From a bacterium (GTDB lineage: Bacteria; Hydrothermota; UBA3073; JACQXS01; JAQTXJ01), in the NCBI GenBank assembly GCA_028716385.1, contig JAQUPX010000006.1, positions 1-64,000 of the forward strand: a stretch of DNA of 64,000 nt, read 5' to 3'. Below are positions 15,937-24,486 of this stretch, one piece after another; position 1 is the first letter of the stretch, and each line of letters opens with the position of its first letter. The notes beneath the pieces are model-generated. The model was not told the origin of the DNA. It did no database searches and saw only the letters and a program-made list of their open reading frames with translations. A program made the translations under genes and the position numbers.

Positions 15937-17952
15937 GTGGAACTGATAATCGTTGAATCTCCAACAAAGGCAAGAACTATCCAGGGGTTTCTTGGCGATG
16001 ACTATAAAGTCTTGTCTTCAATGGGACATCTCGTAGACCTTCCCCGCAATACACTCAGCATAAATGTAGCAAAAGATTTTGCCCCGGAATATGTGGTTCT
16101 AAATAAGAAACTTGCTGCCGAACTTGTAAAAGCATCCGGAAAAGCAAAGACTATCTTTTTAGCAACTGACCCTGACCGTGAGGGCGAAGCAATTGCCTAC
16201 CACCTTAAAAACGTCATACATAAACCTGTCAAAAGAGCATTGTTTTTTGAAATAACGGAAAAAGCCGTCAGGGAAGCATTGAAAAATTCAGGCGAAATAG
16301 ATGATGCAAAAGTAGAAGCCCAACAGGCACGACGTATTCTTGACAGGCTCGTAGGATATGAAATTTCTCCTATCCTATGGCAAATATTCCACAGAAACGT
16401 GCTTTCCGCAGGTAGAGTTCAAACGGTTGCCCTAAGGCTTATATGCGAAAAAGAAGACGCCATAAGAAAATTCACACCCGAGGAATTCTGGACCGTAAAA
16501 TGTTTCTTTGATAAAGATAAAAAATTCTTTGCCACTTTAGAAGATACTGAAATTCACAACAAAGATGAAGCAGAAAAAGTAGAATCCGAATTAAAAAGTT
16601 CTCCTTTTATAGTAGAAAAATTTGCGACGGAAGAAAGACAAAACAAACCTTTACCACCTTATATTACAAGCACGCTCCAGGGCGACGCTTCAACCAGACT
16701 TGGGTTTACTACGAAAACTACGATGAGAACCGCTCAACAACTTTTTGAAGGCATAGAGTTAAAGAAAGGAAGAACCGGGCTTATCACATATATGCGAACG
16801 GATTCTTTAAGAGTTGCAGACCATGCCATAGTTGACGCAAGGAAATACATAGAGTCCGAATTCGGGAAAAACTATTTATCTCCTAAATTCAAGATATTTG
16901 CGGCAGAAAAGTCGGGAGCGCACGAAGCAATTAGGCCTACCGGAGTCGGATTAAGCCCCGAAAGCATAAAAGACAGTTTGACCGTTCAACAATATAAACT
17001 TTATAATCTAATATGGCAGAGATTCGTCGCTTCTCAAATGACAAACGCAATATATGAACACAGCGCTATAGACATTTCTGCAGGTAAATATAAATTGTAT
17101 ACCGAATCCGATAAGTTGAAATTTGACGGATTTATAAAAGTCTGGCCGGCCAAAATAAAAAAAGAAATACCGCTTCCCGAACTGAAAAAAGGCAGTAAAT
17201 TAGACCTTGAAGAACTACTTAAAGAACAAAAATTCACCAATCCGCCTTCAAGATATACCGAAGGTACAATGGTTAAAGAACTTGAATCCAAAGGCATCGG
17301 TAGACCATCCACTTATGAACCTATCATATCAAAAATACTTGATAAACGATATGTATGCAAACAAAAAGCCGAATTAGTTCCTACTGAATTAGGAGAAACT
17401 TTAAATAAAATTTTAATCTCACGATTCCCCGACATATTCAACATAGAATTTACAAGCGGGCTCGAATTAAAATTAGATAAAATAGAAGAAAAAAACATAG
17501 ACAGGCTTAGCGTATTAAAAGAATTTTACACGCCTTTCAAAAAACTTGTAGATGATTTCAATACCAATAAAAAGGAAGTAAAAAAAGAAATCAGCCAGCT
17601 TTTAGATGAGAAATGCACGCTCTGCGGGAAACAAATGATGATGCGCTGGGGTAAATTTGGCAAGTTCATCGCCTGCTCAGGATTCCCGGAATGTAAAAAC
17701 GCAAGGCCCATTCTATCGAAAACAGGAACAAAATGTATTAAATGTGATGGCGAAATAATTGAACGAAGAAGTAAAAAAGGCAGAATATTTTATGGTTGCA
17801 GCAACTACCCAAAATGTGATTTCGTTTTATTCTACAAACCCGTTAACCAGAAATGCGAAAAATGCGGATACCCCATTCTTATAGAAAAAAGACGTAAAGT
17901 CATTTGTCCCGAATGCAATACGGAATTCAACGAAACACCCGACAACATTTAA
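15937..17952 (+). CDS. topA: DNA topoisomerase I
   Basis: A 671-residue type IA topoisomerase that relaxes negative supercoils. It has the Toprim domain ('LIIVESPTKARTIQGFLG', 'ATDPDREGEAIAYHL'), the catalytic tyrosine in 'GLITYMRTDSLRV' (about residue 288), the cleavage-domain motif 'SAGRVQTVALRLI', and three C-terminal zinc-ribbon modules ('CTLCGKQMM...CSGFPEC', 'CIKCDGEI...CSNYPKC', 'CEKCGYPILI...CPEC'). The start is GTG at 15937, fixed by the conserved N-terminus 'MELIIVESPTKA'. Length is somewhat short for the family but all core parts are present. Confidence 0.97.
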   Translation: MELIIVESPTKARTIQGFLGDDYKVLSSMGHLVDLPRNTLSINVAKDFAPEYVVLNKKLAAELVKASGKAKTIFLATDPDREGEAIAYHLKNVIHKPVKRALFFEITEKAVREALKNSGEIDDAKVEAQQARRILDRLVGYEISPILWQIFHRNVLSAGRVQTVALRLICEKEDAIRKFTPEEFWTVKCFFDKDKKFFATLEDTEIHNKDEAEKVESELKSSPFIVEKFATEERQNKPLPPYITSTLQGDASTRLGFTTKTTMRTAQQLFEGIELKKGRTGLITYMRTDSLRVADHAIVDARKYIESEFGKNYLSPKFKIFAAEKSGAHEAIRPTGVGLSPESIKDSLTVQQYKLYNLIWQRFVASQMTNAIYEHSAIDISAGKYKLYTESDKLKFDGFIKVWPAKIKKEIPLPELKKGSKLDLEELLKEQKFTNPPSRYTEGTMVKELESKGIGRPSTYEPIISKILDKRYVCKQKAELVPTELGETLNKILISRFPDIFNIEFTSGLELKLDKIEEKNIDRLSVLKEFYTPFKKLVDDFNTNKKEVKKEISQLLDEKCTLCGKQMMMRWGKFGKFIACSGFPECKNARPILSKTGTKCIKCDGEIIERRSKKGRIFYGCSNYPKCDFVLFYKPVNQKCEKCGYPILIEKRRKVICPECNTEFNETPDNI

Positions 17953-17993
17953 TGTAGTACAAGCATCTTGCTTGTTAATATTAGATATATAGT

Positions 17994-18494
17994 ATGATGA
18001 AAGTTACCGGCATAGCAACAGAAAAAGAATTGAATTCTATCCTGCCGTCAGAATCACGAATAGAAAAATGTCCATTCGTAATTTTAGAATGCTTCGAACA
18101 AATTCCCTGTAATCCTTGTATGGATGCCTGTCCAAAAGGTGCCATAAAAATAGAAGACAACATAAATAACCTGCCAAAAGTGGATTTTGACAAATGCAAT
18201 GGATGTGGAATATGCGTATCTTCCTGCCCGGGACTTGCCATATTTGTAGTTCAAAAAAATTATTCCGAGACCTCCGGTACCGTAATGATACCTTATGAGT
18301 TTACGCCCATTCCACAAGTTGGTGAAATTGTTGACGGATTATCCCGCGAAGGATACAAAATTTGTGATGCAAAAGTACTTCGTGTGCTATATACAAAAAA
18401 ACAGGACCGCACTGCGGTTATAACAATTGAAGTTCCAAAAGATTTAATAATGGAAGTCCGAAATATAAAACCTCGCACAAAAAAACAACTATGA
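17994..18494 (+). CDS. Two-cluster [4Fe-4S] ferredoxin-type subunit
   Basis: A 166-residue protein with two tetra-Cys motifs, 'CFEQIPCNPCMDACPKGAI' and 'CNGCGICVSSCPGLAIFVV', followed by a ~70-residue C-terminal domain ('GTVMIPYEFTPIPQVGEIVDGLSREGYKICDAKVLRVL'). This architecture matches ferredoxin subunits encoded with BFD proteins and FAD-dependent proline/hydroxyproline dehydrogenase-like enzymes. The flavin subunits are missing here; the BFD-type protein at 7361 is a plausible partner. Its TGA stop overlaps the ATG of the next gene. Confidence 0.85.
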   Translation: MMKVTGIATEKELNSILPSESRIEKCPFVILECFEQIPCNPCMDACPKGAIKIEDNINNLPKVDFDKCNGCGICVSSCPGLAIFVVQKNYSETSGTVMIPYEFTPIPQVGEIVDGLSREGYKICDAKVLRVLYTKKQDRTAVITIEVPKDLIMEVRNIKPRTKKQL

Positions 18495-19624
18495 ATATTT
18501 GCATATACGAAAATCCGAAGTGGCAAAACTTTTTACCGCTTGTATGGTTAAAACCAACTTTTGACCTGAGATGCGGTATGTTCCTATTCAGTGAAAGAAT
18601 ACAAAAAATTTATCAACAAGCTTCTATACTTACTTTTGAAAACAATAATCCCGGTTCGTTACAAGCAGAACTTTTTATAAACGGCAATACAATTCTTCAT
18701 AAACCATTGCCCGATAAGGAAGCAATATTTATGGCAAACGGAAGAGTGGCAGGATTCAGGACTAAAAAAATAGAAATTACCAATCAAAATTTGCCGGATA
18801 TTATTGACAAACTTAAGAACAAAATCGAAACAATAGAAATAGACGCACAAGTCGTAGAACATCCATGGGAATTAATTTCACTAAATAAAGAAACATTAAT
18901 AAAAGATTATGAATTACTTGGACATTCGCAACCCTGTCCGTCCGCCTCAGGTGGAGCAGTAACGATTGAAAAAGGCGGAATAGTTGAACAGGGGGCATAT
19001 TTAAACACTGACGATGGACCAATTTATGTACGGGCAGGCGCTCGTATACGGGCAACTTCTCTTGTAGATGGTCCATGTTATGTCGGCGAAAAAAGTTTAA
19101 TAGACGGGGCAAAGATAAGACCCGCAGTTACAATTGGTAATGTCTGTAAAATAGGCGGCGAAGTAGAAGAAAGCATATTCTCCGACTACTCAAATAAACA
19201 TCACGAAGGTTTTGTGGGACACTCTTATATCAGTGAATGGGTAAACCTCGGCGCGCTCACTACCACTTCAGATTTGAAAAACACTTACGGCACAATAAAA
19301 ATAAATACATTTGATTCGACTCTTGATACCGGAACATTAAAACTTGGCTCATTTATAGGCGACCATACCAAAACAGGTATCGGAACTTTATTAACCACGG
19401 GATGTGTAATCGGATGTTTTGCCAATATTTATGGAGGTGGTTTATTTCCTAAATATGTTCCCTCTTTTAGTTGGGGAACAAAAGATAAACTCGATGAATA
19501 TGAACTCGATAAAGCAATAGGAGTCGCCCAAAAAGTTATGTCGAGAAGAGGAGTTACTTCAACTCAGGAATACGAATTAAAAATAAAAAAAGCATTTGAA
19601 CAAACAAAAAAAGAAAGAAAATAA
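18491..19624 (+). CDS. GlmU-like putative sugar nucleotidyltransferase with left-handed beta-helix
   Basis: A 377-residue protein of the GlmU-like family known from Bacteroidetes: a divergent N-terminal domain ('ICIYENPKWQNFLPLVWLKPTFDLRCGMFLFSERI') and hexapeptide repeats from about residue 175 ('GPIYVRAGARIRATSLVDGPCYVGEKSLIDGAKIRPAVTIGNVCKIGGEVEESIFSDYSNKHHEGFVGHSYISEWVNLGA'). The usual nucleotidyltransferase loop L-x-G-G-x-G-T-R-L is not evident, so whether it transfers nucleotides is unclear; an acyltransferase role is possible. The 4-bp overlap with the ferredoxin gene and the UDP-glucose dehydrogenase downstream suggest cell-surface sugar metabolism. A TCCGCCTCAGGTGGA repeat lies in frame at 18941. 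Confidence 0.75.
   Translation: MNICIYENPKWQNFLPLVWLKPTFDLRCGMFLFSERIQKIYQQASILTFENNNPGSLQAELFINGNTILHKPLPDKEAIFMANGRVAGFRTKKIEITNQNLPDIIDKLKNKIETIEIDAQVVEHPWELISLNKETLIKDYELLGHSQPCPSASGGAVTIEKGGIVEQGAYLNTDDGPIYVRAGARIRATSLVDGPCYVGEKSLIDGAKIRPAVTIGNVCKIGGEVEESIFSDYSNKHHEGFVGHSYISEWVNLGALTTTSDLKNTYGTIKINTFDSTLDTGTLKLGSFIGDHTKTGIGTLLTTGCVIGCFANIYGGGLFPKYVPSFSWGTKDKLDEYELDKAIGVAQKVMSRRGVTSTQEYELKIKKAFEQTKKERK
18941..18955. repeat. Short palindromic repeat TCCGCCTCAGGTGGA within a coding sequence
   Basis: A member of the dispersed TCCGYCTSAGGYGGA family, translated in frame as part of 'PSASGGA' of the GlmU-like protein. Confidence 0.55.
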
Positions 19625-19631
19625 AAGGGAT

Positions 19632-19655
19632 GGTAGCCGCAACCTCTAGGTTGCG
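19632..19655. repeat. Palindromic repeat GGTAGC-CGCAACCT-CT-AGGTTGCG
   Basis: The 8-bp arms CGCAACCT/AGGTTGCG are preceded by GGTAGC, the same lead as the GGTAGCCGCAGG units at 24.1-24.3 kb. It lies in the short gap before the UDP-glucose dehydrogenase gene and wrongly extends that ORF at its 5' end. Confidence 0.6.
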
Positions 19656-19692
19656 CAAACCTAAAAACAAAGAAAACAAAAAAGGGGGAAAA

Positions 19693-20982
19693 GTGAAATT
19701 AGCAATTATAGGGACAGGGCACGTAGGATTAGTAAGCGCAGTATGTTTTGCAGAAATGGGATACGAAGTAACAGGTATTGACTCTGACTCGAAAAAAATA
19801 GAAGGACTAAAAAAAGGCATAATCCCGATATACGAAGAAGGACTCAAAGAATTACTTGATAAAAACAAACAAAAACTTAAATTTACGACTTCCATCCCTG
19901 AAGGAATACAGGAAGCCGATATTATATTTATATGCGTAGGGACGCCTCCAAAAACATCCGGTGATGCAGACTTATCCATAATTGAAGACGTGGTTACCCA
20001 GATAGCAAGTTCTATGAAAAGCTATAAAATCATAGTAGAAAAAAGCACCGTCCCGGTTCAAACAGGCAAGCGGGTAAAGCAATTAATGGAAATGAAACTC
20101 AAAGGCAAAGTAGAGTTTGACATCGCATCAAATCCCGAATTTTTAAGAGAAGCAAAGGCGATTTATGATTCACTGCATCCTGATAGAATCGTAATTGGCG
20201 TAGAAAGCGAACGCGCAAAAAATCTCTTTATTGAATTGTATAAACCAATAAATGCGCCATTAGTTATAACCAATATTGAATCGGCAGAATTAATAAAACA
20301 CGCATCTAATTCTTTCCTTGCAATGAAAATCTCATTCATAAATGCAGTTTCTACCGTTTGCGAACTTTCAGGCGCAGACATCAGAAAAGTAGCCGAAGGT
20401 ATCGGTCTGGACAAAAGAATCGGAAAAGATTTCTTAAATGCAGGTATCGGATTCGGAGGATTCTGTTTCCCTAAAGACTTAAAAGCTTTCAGAAGAATCG
20501 CCTCAAAATTAGGATACGAATTCGGACTGCTTGAAGAAGTAGAAAAAATAAACGAAGAAATGAAAATCGGGTTTGTAGATAAAATTGAAAATGCCCTCTG
20601 GAACTTAAAAGACAAAACCATAGGAATATTGGGATTGGCATTTAAACCCGGAACCGAAGATATGAGGTATGCTCCATCTATTGATATAATCAGTGCTTTG
20701 CAGGAAAGCGGCGCAAAAATAAGAGCTTATGACCCGGAAGCAATGGAAGAAGCAAAAGGAGTCCTGAAAGACATTACTTATTGCAAAGACGCTTATGATG
20801 TCGCAAAAGATTCCGATTGTCTATGTATCGTTACGGAATGGGATGAGTTTAAAAATATGGACTTGAAAAAGATAAAAGATTTGCTCCGTTCTCCGATTAT
20901 AATAGACGGCAGAAATATATTCGAAAAAGAGAAAATAGAAAAATTGGGTTTCAAATATAAAGGAATCGGAATAAAACAGTAA
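19693..20982 (+). CDS. UDP-glucose/GDP-mannose 6-dehydrogenase family protein
   Basis: A 429-residue enzyme of the UDP-glucose 6-dehydrogenase family: Rossmann NAD motif 'LAIIGTGHVGLVSAVCFAEMGYEV', 'ICVGTPPKTSGDADLS', 'EKSTVPVQTG', 'SNPEFLREAKAI', catalytic Cys in 'GIGFGGFCFPKDLKAF', and the C-terminal UDP-binding domain ('LAFKPGTEDMRYAPSIDII'). It oxidises a UDP-hexose to the uronic acid for surface polysaccharides. The start is moved from the ORF-track 19630 to GTG 19693, which has AAAGGGGGAA upstream and gives the canonical N-terminus; the 21 extra residues come from a palindromic repeat. A Wzi-like protein follows after 2 nt. Confidence 0.93.
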   Translation: MKLAIIGTGHVGLVSAVCFAEMGYEVTGIDSDSKKIEGLKKGIIPIYEEGLKELLDKNKQKLKFTTSIPEGIQEADIIFICVGTPPKTSGDADLSIIEDVVTQIASSMKSYKIIVEKSTVPVQTGKRVKQLMEMKLKGKVEFDIASNPEFLREAKAIYDSLHPDRIVIGVESERAKNLFIELYKPINAPLVITNIESAELIKHASNSFLAMKISFINAVSTVCELSGADIRKVAEGIGLDKRIGKDFLNAGIGFGGFCFPKDLKAFRRIASKLGYEFGLLEEVEKINEEMKIGFVDKIENALWNLKDKTIGILGLAFKPGTEDMRYAPSIDIISALQESGAKIRAYDPEAMEEAKGVLKDITYCKDAYDVAKDSDCLCIVTEWDEFKNMDLKKIKDLLRSPIIIDGRNIFEKEKIEKLGFKYKGIGIKQ

Positions 20983-20984
20983 AT

Positions 20985-22325
20985 ATGACAGTTCTGATAC
21001 TCTGGCTTTTTTCAACACTCTGGTATGAAGACTGGACAAATGCGGGCATTGATGAGTTACTAATCCGGACAAAAGAAAAGCCTACCGTTTTTACCGGCAC
21101 CGCGCCGCTTGGCAGAGCTGAATTATCTCATTTTCTTAATAATGTAACCCCTGGAAATACTTCCGAATTATGGCTTAAAGAAAAACTAGAAAGGGAACTG
21201 GACAACTACGAAAGATCCGAATATTCAGCCGGGATAATATCGGATTCCTTTACAAGAGAAGCCGTACTAATAGGAAAAGGAATCCACACTTCATTCTTGA
21301 CGGTCTTTGTTGAACCTATTGCAAAGTTTGATACCAGCAACGAATATCCGATAAATATGTGGAAAAACTTTGTAGTCTGCGATTACTTAAAAGGTTATGT
21401 TAGACTTTCAGGTTTCGGAACTTCCGTAACACTTGGGCGAGAACCTATAAAATGGGGGCCCTCGCCAAGAAACACTTTAATCCTTTCGAGCAATGCCCCT
21501 CCTTTTGATATGCTTAAATTCAACTACTCCAATTCTAAGCTTAAGTTTTCATTTTTGGGAACACTCCTTGATTCGTTATCAGGATGCAACAGGTATCTTA
21601 CCGGACACCGATTGGAATACAAAGTCGGCAATCCGCTTTATCTCGGAGTTTCCGAGATAGCGCTGTTTGGAGGCAAAAACAAACTTCCGGATTTATATTA
21701 TTTCAATCCTATTTTTATTTATTATCCATACCAATGGAATCGCCCTTCGGAAGTTAATATCTTATGGAGTATGGATTTCAAATTACTATTAAATCAAATA
21801 GGAATTTACGGCGAGCTTTTGATAGACGACACTCCGTATTCGGAAACAGAAGTAGGCGACCGTCCTAAAATCGGAATAAATACCGGAGTACAGTGGGCTG
21901 TAGGCAAAAATTATTTCCTTGCAGAATATACCAACGTAACGAGATGGACTTATGACCACCTGCGCCCATGGCAGCAATATACATATCTTGGTTATGGAAT
22001 AGGCCATCCTTATGGACCGGATTTCGATGAGACGTTTCTTGGAATCAATCATCATTTTTCAAAAAGCGTAGATTTTCTTTTTGATTATACTTTATTCCGC
22101 AAAGGTGAAGGTACAATAAATGAACCTTACCCGGTTTTGCCAAATCATTTCCCATCTGATTACTGGTTAACGGGAGACCTTAAATATCAAAATAAAATAG
22201 AACTCGGGATACAGATACATAAAGCGTTTACGATATCCTGCAAAGCAGGTTATATTATAGCTAAGGATAATAATACTCCCGTATTTTCCATCTTTCTACA
22301 AAATATTTCAAAAGCTGTTCTATGA
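20985..22325 (+). CDS. Wzi-like outer-membrane beta-barrel (capsule assembly) protein
   Basis: A 446-residue exported protein with N-terminal signal ('TVLILWLFSTLWYEDW'), alternating hydrophobic strands and typical Wzi-family sequence: 'VTLGREPIKWGPSPRNTLILSSNAPPFDMLKFNYSNSKLKFSFLG', 'GHRLEYKVGNPLYLGVSEIALFGG', 'YYFNPIFIYYPYQWN'. Wzi proteins are 18-strand outer-membrane lectins that anchor capsular polysaccharide. Placement 2 nt after a UDP-sugar dehydrogenase gene and 4-bp overlap with the next gene support a polysaccharide-linked operon. It also tells that the host has an outer membrane. Exact ligand unknown. Confidence 0.72.
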   Translation: MTVLILWLFSTLWYEDWTNAGIDELLIRTKEKPTVFTGTAPLGRAELSHFLNNVTPGNTSELWLKEKLERELDNYERSEYSAGIISDSFTREAVLIGKGIHTSFLTVFVEPIAKFDTSNEYPINMWKNFVVCDYLKGYVRLSGFGTSVTLGREPIKWGPSPRNTLILSSNAPPFDMLKFNYSNSKLKFSFLGTLLDSLSGCNRYLTGHRLEYKVGNPLYLGVSEIALFGGKNKLPDLYYFNPIFIYYPYQWNRPSEVNILWSMDFKLLLNQIGIYGELLIDDTPYSETEVGDRPKIGINTGVQWAVGKNYFLAEYTNVTRWTYDHLRPWQQYTYLGYGIGHPYGPDFDETFLGINHHFSKSVDFLFDYTLFRKGEGTINEPYPVLPNHFPSDYWLTGDLKYQNKIELGIQIHKAFTISCKAGYIIAKDNNTPVFSIFLQNISKAVL

Positions 22326-22729
22326 CATTTGAGAAAGAATTTGTTATAAAGACCTCCGCACATCAGGAACTTATAGACATAACTCACGAGGTAAAAAAGA
22401 TTGTTCACGAGTCCGGCATAAAAGACGGCTTTTGTATTATATTTATTCCACACGCAACAGCAGGAGTAATCCTGAATGAAAATGCCGACCCAAACATCAA
22501 AATTGATTTTTTAAATGCTTTAAACAAAGCCATCCCGGAAAGGGCAAACTACTTACACGACAACATAGACGGTAATGCCGCCGCTCATATAAAATCTTCA
22601 ATTGTCGGTCCATCCGTAACCATTCCCATAAAAAATAATCAATTATTACTTGGCACCTGGCAGGATATTATGTTCTGTGAATTTGATGGCCCGCGCTCAT
22701 CAAGAAAGGTAACCGTCCACATATATTGA
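22322..22729 (+). CDS. YjbQ/UPF0047 family protein
   Basis: A 135-residue single-domain protein with the UPF0047 pattern: 'DGFCIIFIPHATAGVILNENADPNIKIDFLNAL', 'YLHDNIDGNAAAHIKSSIVGPSVTIPIKNNQLLLGTWQDIMFCEFDGPRSSRKVTV'. The conserved His and Glu/Asp residues form the family's presumed active site; a weak thiamine-phosphate synthase activity is known for E. coli YjbQ, but the physiological role is unsettled. Start overlaps the Wzi-like stop by four bases. Confidence 0.92.
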   Translation: MTFEKEFVIKTSAHQELIDITHEVKKIVHESGIKDGFCIIFIPHATAGVILNENADPNIKIDFLNALNKAIPERANYLHDNIDGNAAAHIKSSIVGPSVTIPIKNNQLLLGTWQDIMFCEFDGPRSSRKVTVHIY

Positions 22730-22813
22730 AAAAACCCTGTATTATATTTTTATAACCTTTATCGTTTTAATCTTAAATGTTACAAATAACGCAATGGGTA
22801 GGAATGGGGCTAA

Positions 22814-24064
22814 ATGGAAACAATTAAAAAAGATAAAAACCTAAAATTCATTTTCCGCGCATTCCAATACAGAAATTACCGCCTCTTTTTCGGAGGGCAA
22901 GGGATATCACTCATCGGAACGTGGATGCAGCAGATTTCTTTAAGCTGGCTTGTATACCGTCTCACCAACTCCGCATTTTTACTCGGGGTAGTCGGTTTTT
23001 CATCCAATATCCCAATCCTGCTTATAGAGCCATTCGCCGGGGTATTGGCAGACCGTTGGAATCGTAGAAAAATCCTAATCGTCACCCAAATTTTATCTAT
23101 GTTACAGGCATTAACTCTTGCAATTCTTGTTCTAACGGGAACAATTCAGGTATGGCACATAATACTTTTGGGGCTTTTCCTAGGTTCTATCAATGCTTTT
23201 GACATCCCCGCAAGACAATCCTTTATAGTAGAAATCGTAGACAAGAAAGAAGATTTGGGAAATGCCATTGCCTTAAACTCCACAATGTTCAACAGCGCCC
23301 GTCTAATAGGTCCATCAGTTGCAGGTATACTCATTGCCATTACAGGCGAAGGAGTATGTTTTCTCATCAATGCCGTAAGTTATCTTGCTGTCATTTTTGC
23401 TCTGTTAGCTATGAGACTCAATATCCCAAAAATAAAAACCAAAAAGAGTTTTATTTTTCAGGAAATAAAAGAAGGTTTTTCTTATACTGTAAATTCTCTG
23501 CCTATCAAATCCATCATACTATTACTCGGATTGGTTAGTTTTATGGGAATGTCTTATACGATTCTTATGCCAATTTTTGCAAAAAAGATTCTTCACGGCG
23601 GACCTCATACGCTTGGTTTTCTTATGGGAGCAGTAGGAACAGGCGCTTTAGTAGGCGCTTTTTATCTTGCATCCAGAAAAAATATAGCCGGGCTTGGCAG
23701 GATTATTCCGGTAGCTACGGGGATATTTAGTATCGGACTTATTTCAATGTCTTTTTCAAAAGTATTATGGTTATCTTTAATTCTGATGTCCATAACGGGT
23801 TTCGGGATGATAGTTCAGATGGCATCTTGTAATACTGTTATACAAACTATCGTAGACGACAACAAAAGAGGCAGGGTTATGAGTTTTTACATAATGGCGT
23901 TTATGGGGACGGCTCCTTTTGGAAGTCTTCTGGCGGGAGCTCTGGCAAGCAAAATCGGCGCTCCGCATACTTTAACAATCGGCGGAACAGTTTGTTTAAT
24001 CGGTTCTCTAATATTTGCAAGTAAAATCCCCGCTCTAAAAAAACTCCATCCCGAAATATACTAG
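22814..24064 (+). CDS. MFS transporter, EntS/MFS_3-like
   Basis: A 416-residue polytopic protein of the major facilitator superfamily with about twelve helices. Landmarks are 'YRNYRLFFGGQGISLIGTWMQQISLSWLVYRLT', the A-motif-like 'FAGVLADRWNRRKILIVTQ', 'ALNSTMFNSARLIGPSVAG' and the second-half motif 'GMIVQMASCNTVIQTIVDDNKRGRVMSFYIMAFMG'. This subgroup contains the enterobactin exporter EntS and many uncharacterised drug/metabolite exporters. The cargo cannot be read from sequence. It is followed by the tandem repeat block at 24070. Confidence 0.9.
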   Translation: METIKKDKNLKFIFRAFQYRNYRLFFGGQGISLIGTWMQQISLSWLVYRLTNSAFLLGVVGFSSNIPILLIEPFAGVLADRWNRRKILIVTQILSMLQALTLAILVLTGTIQVWHIILLGLFLGSINAFDIPARQSFIVEIVDKKEDLGNAIALNSTMFNSARLIGPSVAGILIAITGEGVCFLINAVSYLAVIFALLAMRLNIPKIKTKKSFIFQEIKEGFSYTVNSLPIKSIILLLGLVSFMGMSYTILMPIFAKKILHGGPHTLGFLMGAVGTGALVGAFYLASRKNIAGLGRIIPVATGIFSIGLISMSFSKVLWLSLILMSITGFGMIVQMASCNTVIQTIVDDNKRGRVMSFYIMAFMGTAPFGSLLAGALASKIGAPHTLTIGGTVCLIGSLIFASKIPALKKLHPEIY

Positions 24065-24069
24065 CTTGC

Positions 24070-24330
24070 TATCCGTTGGTAGCCGCAGGACTTTAGCCTG
24101 CGTATCTTCCTATCCGTTGGTAGCCACAGGTTTTAATCCAGCCACTGCAAGACTTTAGCCTGCGTACCTTCCTATCCGTTGGTAGCCACAGGTTTTAATC
24201 CAGCCACTGCAAGACTTTAGCCTGCGTACCTTCCTATCCGTTGGTAGCCACAGGTTTTAATCCAGCCACTGCAAGACTTTAGCCTGCGTACCTTCCTATC
24301 CGTTGGTAGCCGCAGGACTTTAGCCTGCGC
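24070..24330. repeat. Tandem repeat block, 62-bp unit (three copies) flanked by two short units
   Basis: TATCCGTTGGTAGCC begins at 24070, 24111, 24173, 24235 and 24297. The three middle units are 62 bp long and essentially identical; the outer two lack the 'AGGTTTTAATCCAGCCACTGCA' insert. Each unit holds complementary segments (CGCAGG...CCTGCG). Not CRISPR: there are no variable spacers. Confidence 0.9.
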
Positions 24331-24486
24331 TAATCTCTCTTCCTTTTGGCAGGAGAGATTAAAATGTAGAACGGAATTTTCACCGCAGACCTGCCAAAAG
24401 ATCAGGAGGCAAGCCGTCTGGCAGGGTCGCAGAGGACGCAAAGAATAGATTAGGAATAGTTATCCTCTTTCCGAAGGCAGACTAAT
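24331..24486. other. Gene-free stretch with hairpins
   Basis: The stem TAATCTCTC/GAGAGATTA (24331-24361) is followed by a second imperfect stem around CCTGCCA...TGGCAGG (24390-24424). Neither has a good T-run, so they may be repeats and not terminators. The gap separates a plus-strand MFS gene from a minus-strand ABC permease and no ORF is supported. Confidence 0.45.

Noticed and set aside
19630-19692. N-terminal extension of the UDP-glucose dehydrogenase
   Set aside because: The 21 residues come from a GGTAGC palindromic repeat; a ribosome binding site and GTG at 19693 give the standard Rossmann start.
24070-24330. CRISPR array
   Set aside because: The period is regular, but the supposed spacers are identical between units and no cas gene is nearby; it is a simple tandem repeat.
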